Positions 1-12,500 of a DNA stretch of 64,000 nt are shown here, piece by piece (within the stretch, counting starts at the first letter, position 1; every line of letters begins with the position of its first letter). This DNA comes from Adenanthera pavonina. Its lineage: Eukaryota; Streptophyta; Magnoliopsida; Fabales; Fabaceae. Made by a program: the position numbers and the translations under genes. The notes beneath the pieces are model-generated. The model was given only the letters and a program-made list of their open reading frames with translations, did no database searches and was not told the DNA's origin. The stretch lies in contig JAIVEN010000004.1 of the NCBI GenBank assembly GCA_026686845.1, positions 23,716,827-23,780,826 of the forward strand. Reading direction: 5' to 3'.

Positions 1-259
1 ATATTAATTTTGTATAATCAACTTAAGGTAACCATTCTTATGAACGGGTGTGATGGGGTGCCTAACACCTTCCCAATGACACAATCGACTCTCGAACCCT
101 TTATGTTTTGTAGGCCATTTATTTTTAAAACAGGGTTTTCCAAAATTTCCCTTTTAAAAATTTTGGTGGCAGCTCTACTTTGTTTTTTGTTTTCTATTTT
201 GAAAAATTAAAAATCGGGTCCGATACCCTTATTTATTACTATGAAATCAGTATGGTATT
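1..259. other. Flank of outer LTR, old transposon debris
   Basis: No gene is supported here. Bases 55-74 read as a GGGGTGCCTAACACC-type stretch that I associate with 3' regions of plant gypsy elements, so this is probably decayed retrotransposon. A 66-codon open frame at 10-210 has no recognisable content. The last five bases, GTATT at 255-259, are the left target duplication of the LTR that starts at 260. Confidence 0.4.
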
Positions 260-679
260 TGTAACATCTTAAAAGTTTAAAACCCCTCCCTTAGACTCGA
301 AGGTCAAGACACACCATAAACAGGCGAGAATGGATTGGCAATACATGGAAAAATTGTTGGTCATACTGCCAACATTAGTAACGCGACTAGCAAGCACAGC
401 TCTGTGGTGACCTATTTTGCTGATATTCGAGCCCAAATTCCAACTCGCACAATTCCTAAAGTTGACCTCAATTCACACAATTCCAAAACTTTCAAGTCAC
501 ATTAGTCAAACTCTAACTATAAGCATAAACCACACGACAAAATTCATTCACACAGAGATTTTGGACCCTCGGGACCAAAATGGTCATTAGGCCAAAGTTT
601 GGCATTAGCACCTCTCAATTCCAAACCACAAGCCATTTAACCACCCAACTAGTTCTCATATGTCAGCAACCACACAAGG

Positions 680-2060
680 TGTAACACCTTGCTATTTGAT
701 CTTATTTTCCATGTATTATAGCCTATCTAACATCCATATAAGCCATTTTAGAAGTTTGAATCAATAAAGGGACCAAAGCAGAAAAATAAAAATTTTGAAT
801 TTACTCTTCATTCAGTATACCATTTTTTTAGCTGAAATTTGAAAAATTATAATCAAACGTAGAAACCTCATATCAAGATGATTCAAGTTTCTAAAAATAG
901 CTAAAAACATTCTCTACATGGAAAAAATATGCAACTTGAACTTTATTTGGCCAATTCATAAAGTATTAGCTCCAAAATTTACTGTCCAAATGATCAAAAC
1001 TATTTTTCCAGGTTTTCAGACCCCATTTCAAAAATACATATCAATTCATGTGCTTATCTAAATCAAGTTCTCTTTGATTATTTTGAAAGTTCTACTTGTT
1101 TGGCTTTTGAGCATACATAATATTCATATATAATACTTTGTTTCATGCAAAAAGAATCTGCTTAACCATCCAGTGCTCAAAATGGACAAATTTGCATACT
1201 ATCTTTCAACTTCCATAACATGCCTACATGATTCAAACTTGTTCATAATATATCCATAGCATCATAAGAGGCTTAGAGGGACATAATTATAGAAAAAACA
1301 TAGCCTCATAATTCATACATAATCATATATATAATGGCAAGGAAATAAATCAAAATTGCAACTACAATTTTAATCATCATTAATCTTCTTCTTGCCTCTT
1401 ACCGTCTTGGTGGCCTTGTCATCACTTTACCTAGTAGAGGGATACTTGGGGAGGTGATATTATGATAATCTCATTAGCTAGTTCATTTCATGCAATTATG
1501 CAAATCAATGTCACGAAGTTTCACATAATCATAAAAAATCATCAAAATACCATATTGTCAAATAGAAAATTTAACAGAGTTTCCCTTAGAAAGTGGATAT
1601 CTTGTGGTTAAAACCTTTACATTTAAAAGCCAATTCTAATCACAAATTATCACAACAACAACATGGCATAGAAATTTCATCATAGAAACAAGATTCAAAA
1701 ACATAAAGCAAGAAATAGGACTTTGCTACACTTGGTCATCAATTTTTCTTCACATTGACTCTGTTAACCTCAATGCATTAGTCAATTGGATCTGGCATGT
1801 CGTAAGCTTTGTTTTAATTATGAAATTACCCTTGGGAGAGGTCAAAATGTAATGTTTGTTTCTTTTGGATCTTTTCTATAAATTTTATTGAGGACTAAAA
1901 TGTAAATGATTCTTTTTCCCAAGACTAAAATGTAATTTTTGTATTTTATTTTCCTAACTTGAAAAATGACCTTTTCACCCTTTTCATATCTATTCCTGTA
2001 TCTCAGATTTTATTACATACTTACACATTTTATGATATCTAGAAAATTAGGGATGTTATG
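680..2060 (-). repeat. 3' LTR of Gypsy-A (left copy)
   Basis: About 1.38 kb. It aligns by eye with 9591-10529 plus 15791-16244, for example the shared runs around 730-790 and 9640-9700, and around 1660-1830 and 15825-15990. The terminus is ATGTTATG where the other LTR has ATGTTACA. LTR-A relatives occur at 10535-15785, 40375-41240 and 50942-51963. Confidence 0.85.
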
Positions 2061-2077
2061 TTTCCCTTCCTTTTAAA
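2061..2077 (-). other. Polypurine tract of Gypsy-A
   Basis: On the minus strand the bases directly before the 3' LTR read AAAAGGAAGGGAAA, a purine-only tract of the kind that primes plus-strand DNA synthesis. Its position next to the left LTR fixes the element's orientation. Confidence 0.75.
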
Positions 2078-2097
2078 ATAAATTTCGTTATCAAAAC

Positions 2098-5000
2098 TTA
2101 AAGACATACCTTAATGAAATATCTCTGTTTCACGTCATCTTCCATTTCCCAAGTTGCTTCACCAGGAGTTAACCCTTTCCAAACAACCTTCACTAGAAGT
2201 ATATCTTTGTTCCTCAACTTTTTGACCAGATCATTAATGATTTTCTTAGGTTTTGCCTTATACGATAGATTATCTTGCAAATTAACATGTTCATATTTTA
2301 TGACATGTGAAGGGTCAGGCTGGTACTTTTTCAACTGGAAAACATAACAAACATTATGTATCTAACTTAGGTTAGGGGGTAGATCTATAAAGCGTACAAG
2401 TCAAGCTTAAAAGATAGTTTCAAATGGTCCTACATATTTGGGACTAAGCTTTTTAGATTTAATTGATTGATCAACCCCCGTTGTCAGAGATACCTTGAGA
2501 AAGACATGATATCCATAAATTTCAATCTGAATAACTCTTCTTTTTGCTTTGAGTCTTTAACAACTTTTCCTTTATCATCTCAACTTTTTGGGAGGTTTGA
2601 TCAACCAATTCAGGACCCAACATTTTTCTTTTTCTAAGCTATGCTTAACATAATGGTGACCTACACCTTCTACCATATAATGCTTCATACTAACTATTAT
2701 TATAATCAAACTTAGCTAATGGTAGATACCTATTCAATTCCCTTTCATCTCTAATACATAGGCTCTTAACATGTCTTCTAGAGTCTGAATAGTTCTCTCA
2801 GTTTGACCATCTGTTAGATGATGATAAGCTGTGCTAAATCTTAGCTTGCTTTCCAAGGGTTGTTGTAAAGATGTCTAAAAATTAGATGTAAACCTTCAAT
2901 CTTGGTCTTAAACATTACTATTTGGCACACCATTAATCTCATAATTTCTTTAATATACAACTGTGCCAACTTATCTAGCGTATATGTCGACTTAATTACT
3001 AGAAAGTGAACCAACTTTCTCAATCTGTCTACAATCACCCAAATTGTATCATTTCTAGAAAAAGTTCTTGGTCAACCTATCACAAAATCATTGAAATACT
3101 ATCCCATTTCCACTTAGGGATTTTGAGAGGTTGTAACATTCCTAATGGCTTCTAGTGCTCAGCTTTCATTTTTTGGTAGATTAAGCATTTAGCCGCATAC
3201 TGAGTAAAATTATGCTTCATACCAAGCCATCAAAACAACTTTTTCAAATTATGATACATTTTTTAATACTTACATGTATCATGTACTTACTTTGATGTGT
3301 TTCAGCCAAAACTTTTGCTCCTAGTCCTGCCACTAAAAGAACATAAACTCAATTTTGAAATCTTATTAGACTATCATTGTTTACATTGAATTCTTTCATT
3401 CTCCCTGACTCAATTTTCCTTTGACTATTTCCATGAACTTATCTGCTTGTTGGGCTATTTTAATTCTTTATGAAATTCATTGCCAATCTTAGTCTCATGC
3501 AACCCAAGAGATAAATTCAAGTCTTTAAAATCTTCAAGAAGTTTAATTTCACACATTATCATATGTGATACATGAATGGCTTTCCTGCTTAAAGCATTAG
3601 CCACAACATTTGCCTTTCTCAGATAGTACTTAATTGAATGCTCATAATCTTTTTGCAATTCCATCCATCATCATTGCCTCGCATTTAGTTCCTTTCTAAT
3701 CTTCTAAATATTTTAGGTTCTTATGGTCATAAAATATCTTAGTAGTAGCACCACAGAGATAATGCCTTCATATCTTTAGGGGATATATAATAGCCACAAG
3801 TTCTAAATCATGCATAGGATAGTTTTCTTCATGTGTTTTTGATTGATGAGAAGTATAGGCTACTACTCTTTATCTTGCATCAATACACAACCTAATCCAT
3901 GCTTACAAGCATCTGTATAAACCATATATGGTTTTTAGGGATCAAGTAGGAGGGGAAGAACTTAGCCTAAGTTTTAATTTATGAAACTCTTTTTGCAATT
4001 TCTATCCCACACAAAAGGTTTTTCTTTTCTAGTTAATCTTGTAAGTGGCAAGACAATTTCAGAAAAGTTCTTAAAAAATCTTCTATAATAACCTGTTAAA
4101 CCCAAAAAAACTTATGATTGCCATGACAGTTTTGGGCCTCTCCCACTTTAAGATTGTATCTACTTTGCTAGGATCTACTACAACCATGTCCTTGGAAATA
4201 GCATGCCCTAAAGCCTATACCTTAGTAAGCCAAAACTCATACTAAGCTTAGCATACAAGCTTTTTTCTTTCAATACTATCAGGACAATTCTCAAATGCAG
4301 TTTGTGCTCTACTAAAAAGTTGGAGTACACTAAAATGTCATCTATAAAGATCACACCAAATCTATCTAAATAAGGCGGAAAAATTGATTCATGTAGTCCA
4401 TAAAAATTACAGGTGCATTCTATGTCCAAATGACATAACTAGAAATTCATAATACCCACATCTAGTTTGGAAAGCAATCTTAGGAACATCATCTACTTTT
4501 ACCTGAGTTGATGGAACCCAGATCTTAATTCAATTTTAGAAAACTTGGATGCCCCAACCAACTGGTCTAGTAAGTAATCAATTTTGGGCAACAAGTATTT
4601 ATTTTTAATTGTAACTTTATTTAGCTCACTGTAATATATGTAGAGTTTAAGGCTTCTATCCTTCTTTTTCACAAACACTATTAGAGTACCTTGAGGATAT
4701 ATACTAGATCTGATGAATCCCTGCTCCAGTAGCTGTTTAATCTACTTTTTTGAATTCTATCATCTCATTAGGTACCATTCTATACAGTACTTTTGAAATC
4801 AAAATTTTTCTTGGTAATAAGTCAATAGCAAACTCAACCTCCCTTTTTGGGGATAAACCACTAAACTCTTTTAGCAACACTTCTGTAAACTCTTTCACTA
4901 CAGGAATTTCCTCAATACCTTCTCTTACTTCAACACTTGCAGAAAAGAATACCATAAAGGCCTAATGTCTTTTCTCTAAGCATCTCTTGGCTTGAGTGAT

Positions 5001-5489
5001 CCTTAGAAAATCAAGCTTAGTCTCAGTGCATAAGTTATTATGATGATTAGGCAGGACCAAGGTCTTATTTTTACAGTCAAGGAGAACATTATTAGCAGAA
5101 AACTAGTTCATCCCAATGATAATGTCTATATCAAGGAAAGGCATGCAAATTAAATCTATGGTCAGACAATAGTGCTCATACTAGACCACACAATTAAGAC
5201 ACACATAGGAGGTTATAGATTTATTTTCTGTAACGGTAGACATATGCAAATCATAAGGTAATATTATGAGTACTAGACCCAACTTTTTAGCACAATCATA
5301 GGATACAAATGAATGGCTAGAACCTGAATCAAATAATGCTTTTATAAAATAATAATTAATCTTAATTGTACCTTCAATTAAATCAGGTGACTTTGAGCCT
5401 CTTGCTGAGTAAAAGCAAAGAGTCTCTCTTGTTCTTGAGGTCTGATGTTGGTTGTGCAATCCCGAGCATAATGTCCTACTTTGATGCAT
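2098..5489 (-). pseudogene. Gypsy-A pol: protease, RT, RNase H, integrase, chromodomain
   Basis: Polyprotein fragments in several frames. The protease is near 5181-5400 with the catalytic motif ALFDSGSSHSF (DSG at 5322-5330). RT begins near 4955 with a segment like EIPVVKEFxEV and carries the active-site box FIDDILVYS (4337-4348 codes FIDD). The RNase H end near 3455-3664 reads NVVANALSRK, where NVVADALSR is usual, so an Asp has become Asn. The integrase core near 2841-3260 has IVDRLRKLVHFLVIKSTYT. The end at 2098-2334 holds KKYQPDPSHVI and then a chromodomain-like stretch ending EATWEMEDDVKQRY. Frames are broken by many stops and shifts, so no functional polyprotein is made. Confidence 0.85.
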
Positions 5490-6501
5490 TTAAAGCATAC
5501 ATTCTATCCAGCAAAGCAAAGTTTACCTCTATAAGCCTTTCCACACTGATTGCGTATTGGTGCCTAGAAATTTCTCTACAAATTGGTCCTCCTCGCCTGC
5601 CTTCTCTTTTTGGCTTCCTAATATTACCACTCTAGGGCCATCTTTTTTTCTGACTAGATTTTCCTTTAGTAGTAGCAAATGTAGGTTTTTTGGTATTGGT
5701 TGGTGGAGCTGCTAATAAAAATTTAGGATTGAAACTATTTTCTGTTATCCTCCTTACTTCAACCATTGCATTAAAAGTTTGAAGCTATATTGGAGCTACT
5801 TTTTCTCCTATGGCAAGCTTAAGTCCCCTCTCTAGCTTTTTCGTCTTCCATCTCTTATCATCATATTACTGGAGGTAAGTAGAATACTCGGACAACTATG
5901 TATAGCCACACACTTGTCTATAGAATGATCCTCTGCTTGCCTCAGCATAACAAATTCAACTTCTTCTCTTCCCTCACTGATTGTGAAAAATGTTTGTCAT
6001 AAAATTGCTCTAAAAAGTTCTCTTACATCAAAGGAATATTTTAAGCATGATCAGCTTCGAGTTATGCTACCATTACGCTACCATTTGTTGGCTCCCTTTT
6101 CAAGCATACATGTGGCTAACAAAGCTTTCATTTTAGAATTGCATCTCCTTAATCTAAAAATTGTTTCCACGCTTGGTACCTAGTCTTTTGCAGCCTATAC
6201 ATCGAATCTGCCATCAAATGAAAGAGGTTGATGCTTCCTAAAATTAGCTATCAGATTCAACTCATTTGTTAGATCAATCATTGTTCCTATTGTTAGTTCT
6301 ACTTGTGCAGCCAAAGGTACCTATAGCTGCACTAGAAGCTGTTGCTGTATTAGAGGTTTATCAACTCTAGCCTCTTAATTCCATCTTTGTGCCTTAACAG
6401 TTTGTTGTAATAGCTTTATGGTTCATTGTTGTTAATCCAATTTTTGCATTATAATCTATAAAGGATCAACTTGTGGCTCATCCCTGGGAACTTACTCAGG
6501 G
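5456..6501 (-). pseudogene. Gypsy-A gag with CCHC zinc knuckle
   Basis: The retrotransposon capsid protein, which packages element RNA. A perfect CX2CX4HX4C knuckle, CFKCIKVGHYARDC, is coded at 5456-5497. Upstream on the minus strand (about 6060-6240) is a typical retrotransposon gag core with KHQPLSFDGRFDV, VETIFRLRRC and KMKALLATCML. In-frame TAG codons interrupt it where Trp is expected in this family (for example before VPSVE). The gag N-terminus is separated from this part by the solo LTR at 6507-8136. Confidence 0.8.
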
Positions 6502-6506
6502 ATTTC

Positions 6507-8136
6507 TGTTGAATCAAGAAGTTTTGATGATTCCAAATCAACTCTCAAGAGTTTGGATTGAAGATATCAAAGGAGCTCAAAGTGTCTCAAGTGAAGAAAA
6601 TCTGAGTAATCATTGCTAGGATTGTTGTAGGATTTTTTAACATGGGTAAAAGACTTTGATTTGATGAAAAGGTGTTTTAAAAACTTGATTTTACGTTAAA
6701 TATTGAAATATTTGAAAAATAACCACCAACAGACGAACTTTGAAAAGTTTACATTGAACTGTCATGTTGGAAATTCAAACTTTGGCTTTGGAAAATTCAA
6801 ATTTCGAGCTAAAACTGAATAAGTCTGAAGAGATGCCTCTATGACAGACGAATTTTGATTTTACAAATTCGAATTTCCATAAGTATCTGAAAGAAGCTGT
6901 TGAGCAACAAATAAACTTTGAGCTTTGAACATTCAAATTTCAGACAAAATAAAATTTATGAAAACTGAAAAAATTCATCTGAAACAATGTTAATGTTCAT
7001 CTGAAATCAAGATCATATTAAGTTTCAAAACTAATCACTAACAGATGAACTTTGAACATGGAAATTCAAATTTCAAAAGCTAAAGTTGTGAGTCTGTTGA
7101 AATGACATAATGACATACGAAGGACAGTGTTTACAAATTCGAATGTTGAAGTAAGTCTGAAAAGAGGTCTCTCTGACAGACAAACTTCACCCTTTGAAAA
7201 TTCAAATTTCAGAGTAAATGAACAACTGTGCCTTTTGAGCCTGCTATGCACAGACGAATTTTGGGGTTCCAAAATTCAAATTTCGAGGGCACTGTAGCAA
7301 ATTGAAAATACTGTTCACACTTAACAGAAAAACTTTCTTCTTGAAAATTCGTATGTCATAACATGGAAACATTTTCTAAGTTTCAAAATTTGAATTTCAC
7401 TTCATGAATAGACGAACTTCAGTATTTCAAAGTTGGAAGCTTTAACCTTCGGTTCCTTAGAAATTCGTCTATTGACCAACCGAAATTTGAATTTCAGTAT
7501 GTCAGAAGCATTAAATGCGGTTGGTTAACGGATAGTTTTTCAAAGTAACCGTTGGATAACTTCTCCAACGGATAGATTTTGTCTCTAACGGTCATTTGTG
7601 ACCTAAAACTATAAATACAACATCATTTGAAGTTGTGAGTAACGAATCAAACTTTGTATATACTCAAAGACTTTTACCCTCTTACTTCAATATTTGCTCT
7701 TCAACTTTCATATTCACTGTATTCAAGAGAGTTTCATCTTTGTAAATAATCTAATCTTCATCTGGAAGATAGATTTACTTGTGAGGAGATATCATAAGAG
7801 ATTGTAAAGCACTTGGTGAGAGTGCAGAAAGAGATTAAGTGAGCTCTAGAAAATAGAGCATACACGTTGTACAGTGGCATTTGCAAGAAGCCCATTGAAT
7901 TCTTGCAGTATAGTGGAAAATCTCAAGTGGTAACTTGAGGACTGGACGTAGGTCAAGAGGAAAGACCGAAGCAGGATAAATATCTGAGAATTTTTTCTCC
8001 CTATCTCTTTTCTTTTGGCTTATTGCTTTATACTCTGTTTTTCATTATACCTTGCTTTCTTCATTATTCTCACTTTGTGCAGAAAATTTTTAATCTTCCT
8101 AATTCACCCCCTATTGGGAAGTCAGCCTAACTAACA
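6507..8136 (+). mobile_element. Solo copia LTR inserted in Gypsy-A gag
   Basis: 1630 bp, starting TGTTGAATCAAG and ending CTAACTAACA, flanked by the exact 5-bp duplication ATTTC (6502-6506 and 8137-8141). It belongs to the same LTR family as Copia-1 and Copia-2 and is closest to the inverted LTR piece at 28375-29694. It carries several repeats of a CAGACGAA...AAATTCGAATTT module. No internal copia coding remains, so it is a product of LTR-LTR recombination. Confidence 0.93.
7610..7617 (+). promoter_or_regulatory. TATA box of copia LTR
   Basis: TATAAATA in the same place as in the LTRs at 29142, 59370 and 63952, followed by CA-rich DNA. Conservation among LTR copies marks it as the likely retrotransposon promoter core. 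Confidence 0.65.
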
Positions 8137-8141
8137 ATTTC

Positions 8142-8463
8142 TTTTTGAACTTATCTTCTAGTAGGAACCATTTTTATCTTTAACAATAACCAAATTTATA
8201 AACATTGAACAATTGTACATACAGGATACAGAACATGCTACTTTTATTCATATATCACAACTTTATACAAATAGGTTTTTATACTGGTTCACATTCTTAT
8301 ATTCACATAGCTCATACATATGCATCACTTTTATCATATGACAGCCTATATACAACAAAAGTTGCTACAATCTTTGCTCTTATATAGATTCTTTACAAAC
8401 TATCGTACTTATTATTGACTCATAAAGAGACTTAGAGGTATGTCCTGCATTATCAAAAGCTTC
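8142..8463 (-). other. Gypsy-A internal DNA between solo LTR and upstream ORF
   Basis: About 320 bp of the leader/gag region to the right of the solo LTR. No convincing coding motif is visible. A 60-codon plus-strand frame here is AT-rich chance. Confidence 0.5.
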
Positions 8464-9466
8464 TTAGGGATCTTCCTTGGAATTCTCTTCTTCTTGATCC
8501 TGACCTACTGATCTTGCCTTATCTTCTCCTAAAGCTTCCTGCTCCATTTTCAGTCTCTCTCTATAAGCAAGCTCACAAGCATATTCTTGCATGTTCTCCA
8601 GCCAATCATCTAAAAGTCTAATCCTTACTGGTACTCGATATGGGTCATTATCTATCAAAACATTGATGACGACATTGACTCGTGCCCATTCAAAGTAGTG
8701 TCAACTATGAATCTCCATGTAATAACTTATGTCATTCACAAAATCTAGGAATTCTAACATCTATGATTCCTAATAATTCTTCAGGCTATCTTGATACAGC
8801 TTGGTTACTATCTCCTTAGTCTTATGGGCATCATCATAAGGCAACACTAACTCGGTATCATCAAGCTGTGGCTCAAGCCTCCTACATCCTCTCTTTATGG
8901 CTTGCACATCACTTTCAATAGTATAATTTTTTACACATTCCTAAAAGTTTGGAAACACCCAACCTTCCATCTTGGCCTTGATGGAAGTCCAAAATTCATT
9001 TGTAGGAATCTGGCCAATTACTATATCAATCCATATCATCTCTCGATACTGTAATCCCTTATCTACCAGAAACTACTTAACTTGTGGTACTTTATTAATA
9101 CAGGTATGAATCTAATCAGGACTTGGGCAGTACTTAGCACATTCCTCAAAACACTTTCATACTGCTCTGTAGACAATATGTCCAACATTGTAAGCGCCAT
9201 CAATACTATTTTCTTAATCAAAAGCCTGTCTCATAATCAATGTCTTGTACTACTTCCACTCCTCTTTCATGAGGCTAAACTGGTGCTGGACTAGACTGTA
9301 AAGGCACCGCTTCTATTGGTTCCTGCCTTGACAGTGATATACCTTCACCCAAGTTTAAGTCTCTAAAATTTTCTACCGATATATCATTGGAGCCTATACT
9401 TTCATCCTAATCTAGCTATGGTCTTTCCTGATGCACAATGATTTTGTTCTGGCTCGATGATGGCAT
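8464..9466 (-). pseudogene. Gypsy-A gag N-terminus or extra 5' ORF, unknown
   Basis: Between the PBS and recognisable gag, the minus strand keeps about 330 codons of protein-like sequence broken by stops and at least one frameshift. It begins MPSSSQNKIIVHQE at 9466, then has pieces such as QYREMIWIDIVIGQIPTNEF and RRLEPQLDDTELVLPYDDAH, and ends at 8464 with the last 64 codons open (VRIRLLDDWLENMQEYACEL onward, acidic tail). I do not recognise a domain. Ogre/Tat gypsy elements have an extra ORF before gag, but the chromodomain here argues against that lineage. It may simply be a long gag N-terminus. Confidence 0.5.
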
Positions 9467-9570
9467 CCTTTCCTATAATCAAAGTATAATAGCAAATACA
9501 GTTAATTATTCCATTCCAAAGGAATAATAACTATATTTAAATATTCAAACCTCCATTTGCTTGAATCTTT

Positions 9571-9582
9571 AGCTCTGATACA
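9571..9582 (-). other. Primer binding site of Gypsy-A
   Basis: The minus strand reads TGTATCAGAGCT just inside the 5' LTR, a one-base-deleted version of the plant initiator-Met tRNA site TGGTATCAGAGC. An A/T run of 8-9 bases separates it from the LTR start at 9591. Confidence 0.7.
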
Positions 9583-9590
9583 AAAAAAAA

Positions 9591-12500
9591 TGTAATATCT
9601 TAGTATTTGATCTCGTTTCCCATGTATTATGGTCTATTTAATATTCAAATAAGCCATTTTAGAGTCTTGAATCAATAAAGGGATCAAATCGGAAAAATAA
9701 GAATTTTTCAAATTTACTGTTCATTTGGTATCTCATTTTTCTACATGAAGTTTTAAAATCATAATTAAATGTAGAAAAATCATATCAATCTGATTCAAGT
9801 TACTTGACATAGCTGAAGATATTTTCTACATGGAAAAAATATGGAACATGAAATTTTATTTGGCCAATTTATACAATATTGGCTCTAAAATTTATTGTTC
9901 AAATGGTCAAAACCATTTTTCTAGGATTTTAGACCCAATTTCAAAAATTCATATCAACTCATATATTTATCCAAATCAAGTGTTCTTTTGCTATTTGGAA
10001 ATCTTTACTTTTCTAGTTTCTAAGATACATAACACTCATATATAATACTTTTTTTTCATTCAAATAGAATCTGTTTAACCATCCAGTGCTTGAAATGGGC
10101 ATATTTGCATACTATGTTTCAAAACTAATTTCATAACATGCTTACACGATTCAAACTTGTTCACAATATATCCATAGCATCATAAGAGGCCTAGAGGGAC
10201 ATAATTATAGAAAAACATAGCCTCATAAATACACACGTTATTTTATGCATAATGGCAAGGAAATAAGTCACAATTGCAACTACAATTCTAATCATCATTA
10301 ATCTTCTCCTTACCTCTTGCCTTCTTGGTTGTCTTGCCATCACTTGTACCTAACAGTGGGATACTGAGGGTGATGAGATTATGACAATATTAGTAGCTAG
10401 TTCATTTCATGGAATTATGCTAATCAATTTCACAAAGTTTCATGTAATCACATAAAAGCATCGAAATACCATATTGTCAAATAGAAAATTCAACAAAGTT
10501 TTCCCCTAAATAATGGACATTATGGGGTGAAAAATATAACACCTTCTACTTTTGTGGACTATTTCCCATGTATCAAAGCATCTTTAATGTCCAATTGAAC
10601 TATATTAGAGGCTTGAATCATTATATGGTCCAAAATAAAGAAATTTTAAAAAGGGGGATTTATTGATTATTTGGCACCCAACTTTTCTAGATGAGTTTTG
10701 AAAAATCATAACTAAATCTATAAAAATTGTATCAATATGATTCAATTTTTTAAAAATAGCTAATGATATTCGCTCTAGGAGAAAATATGTGAAACTTGTA
10801 TTTAACTGCACTGATTGGTATAGTTTAATGCTAAAAATGTATTATACAAATGGTAAAAAAGTTCTATTGTTGGTTTTTAGGTCTAAACTTAAAAATTCAT
10901 AACAATTCACACAGATTTCCAATTAATGTGTTCTTTAGTTTGTTGGAAATCCCTCTCTATCTAGGTTTCGAAAATATATAATACTTGTATGTTACGTTAT
11001 ATTTCAAATGAACAGTAGATACATAATTAATAGGTGTGCATAATGACCACATTATATCATATCTTGCAAAAGCAATAATTTACATCATTCACACTGTTCA
11101 TACTTGTTCATGCCACATCCATAACATCTCCAGAGACTCAAAAGAGCATAATGCCAGTAAGACTTAGCTTTACAAACTCATATATACAAGTAGCAAGGGC
11201 AATAACAAAGATAATCATCAATGGCCTTTTCCTTACCCTTTGCCTTCTTGGTGGTCTTGCCATCTTTAGAACCTATAATTTGGAAAACTTGAGGGAATGA
11301 GATTGGAAAAATCTCAATAGTAAGTTATATTCATGCATCATGTTATTCATTTCTCATAATAAACATTTTAAATCACTTAAAATCATATTAATAAAAAAAT
11401 TACCCTATAAATCATAAAAATTTTGACAGTATAATAACTTCGAAAATTGATATCCTAGGTAATAAAACCCCTTATATTGCAGTCAAAAATCAATCGAGAA
11501 ATGACAATTCACAATATGGCAACCGATTTGCATCATTACAAGTCAATAAAATAACAAGCAAAAATATATATTCACTTAGCAAATTACATTTTTTTGGCAA
11601 ATTTTAAAAATTCATAACTAATTCTATTAAAATCGTATTGAAGTCATTGAAGCCTTTAAAAATAGATAAAAGGATTATATACATGGAAAAAATAAGAAAT
11701 ACTAGGCCATTTAATACAATTTATTCCTTCAAAAAGTATTATAGATTTGGTCATTTATGAAAATTTCTGATTTTGACAATAAATTTGAAAAATCATATTT
11801 CTTTCTATTCTAGACCAAATCATGAATACTCAATGTCATTTGAAATCTCTATATGTCTAATTTTTGGACATATTTTTTTCTACATTTATTTCACTTGCAG
11901 AGAGCATGGCATTAACCTAAAATATGAGGGGTCATAATTCAACTTTCACTAGAATAGTTTTGGGAAAACCTCTATATCTTCTATTATATAGCTCCAATTA
12001 CCTTCCATCAGTGGCATGTGAAACTCAAAACATAGATCTTTATATACATAGAAGCCACTAAATTTTTGAGCTCTGTACCATTTTTTATTGTCTTTTAAAT
12101 TTTCTAGCACCTAACTTTCAGTTTTCCCAATTATGCCCTATTCTGAACCCTAAATTTGAAAAATCATAAAAAAAGTGTACACAGCTTTGATTGGAGTGAT
12201 TGTTTGACCATTGTAAATCTCTATCTATAGCATATATAATATTCACATATTCTTTGAAATTTCATTGAAACAGTATTAGTATAACTGGATAGAGGTTAGA
12301 ATGAGAACTTATATCCTTTAACCTTATGAAAATAATTTTTCCTTATATTTTCACATGGTCAAATCATGTTCCAAACTTGTACTTAACATCTCAAGAGGCT
12401 TAGAGGCATTTGATAGCATACAAGCACAACCTCAAATTTCATATAAAAATTTACATAATTTAGCAAAGAGACAATGCATCATAGTGAAAAAAAGGTAAAT

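Noticed and set aside
10..210. 66-codon plus-strand frame
   Set aside because: It begins inside retrotransposon-like noncoding sequence, has no motif, and the Phe/Leu-rich content is typical of AT-rich chance frames.
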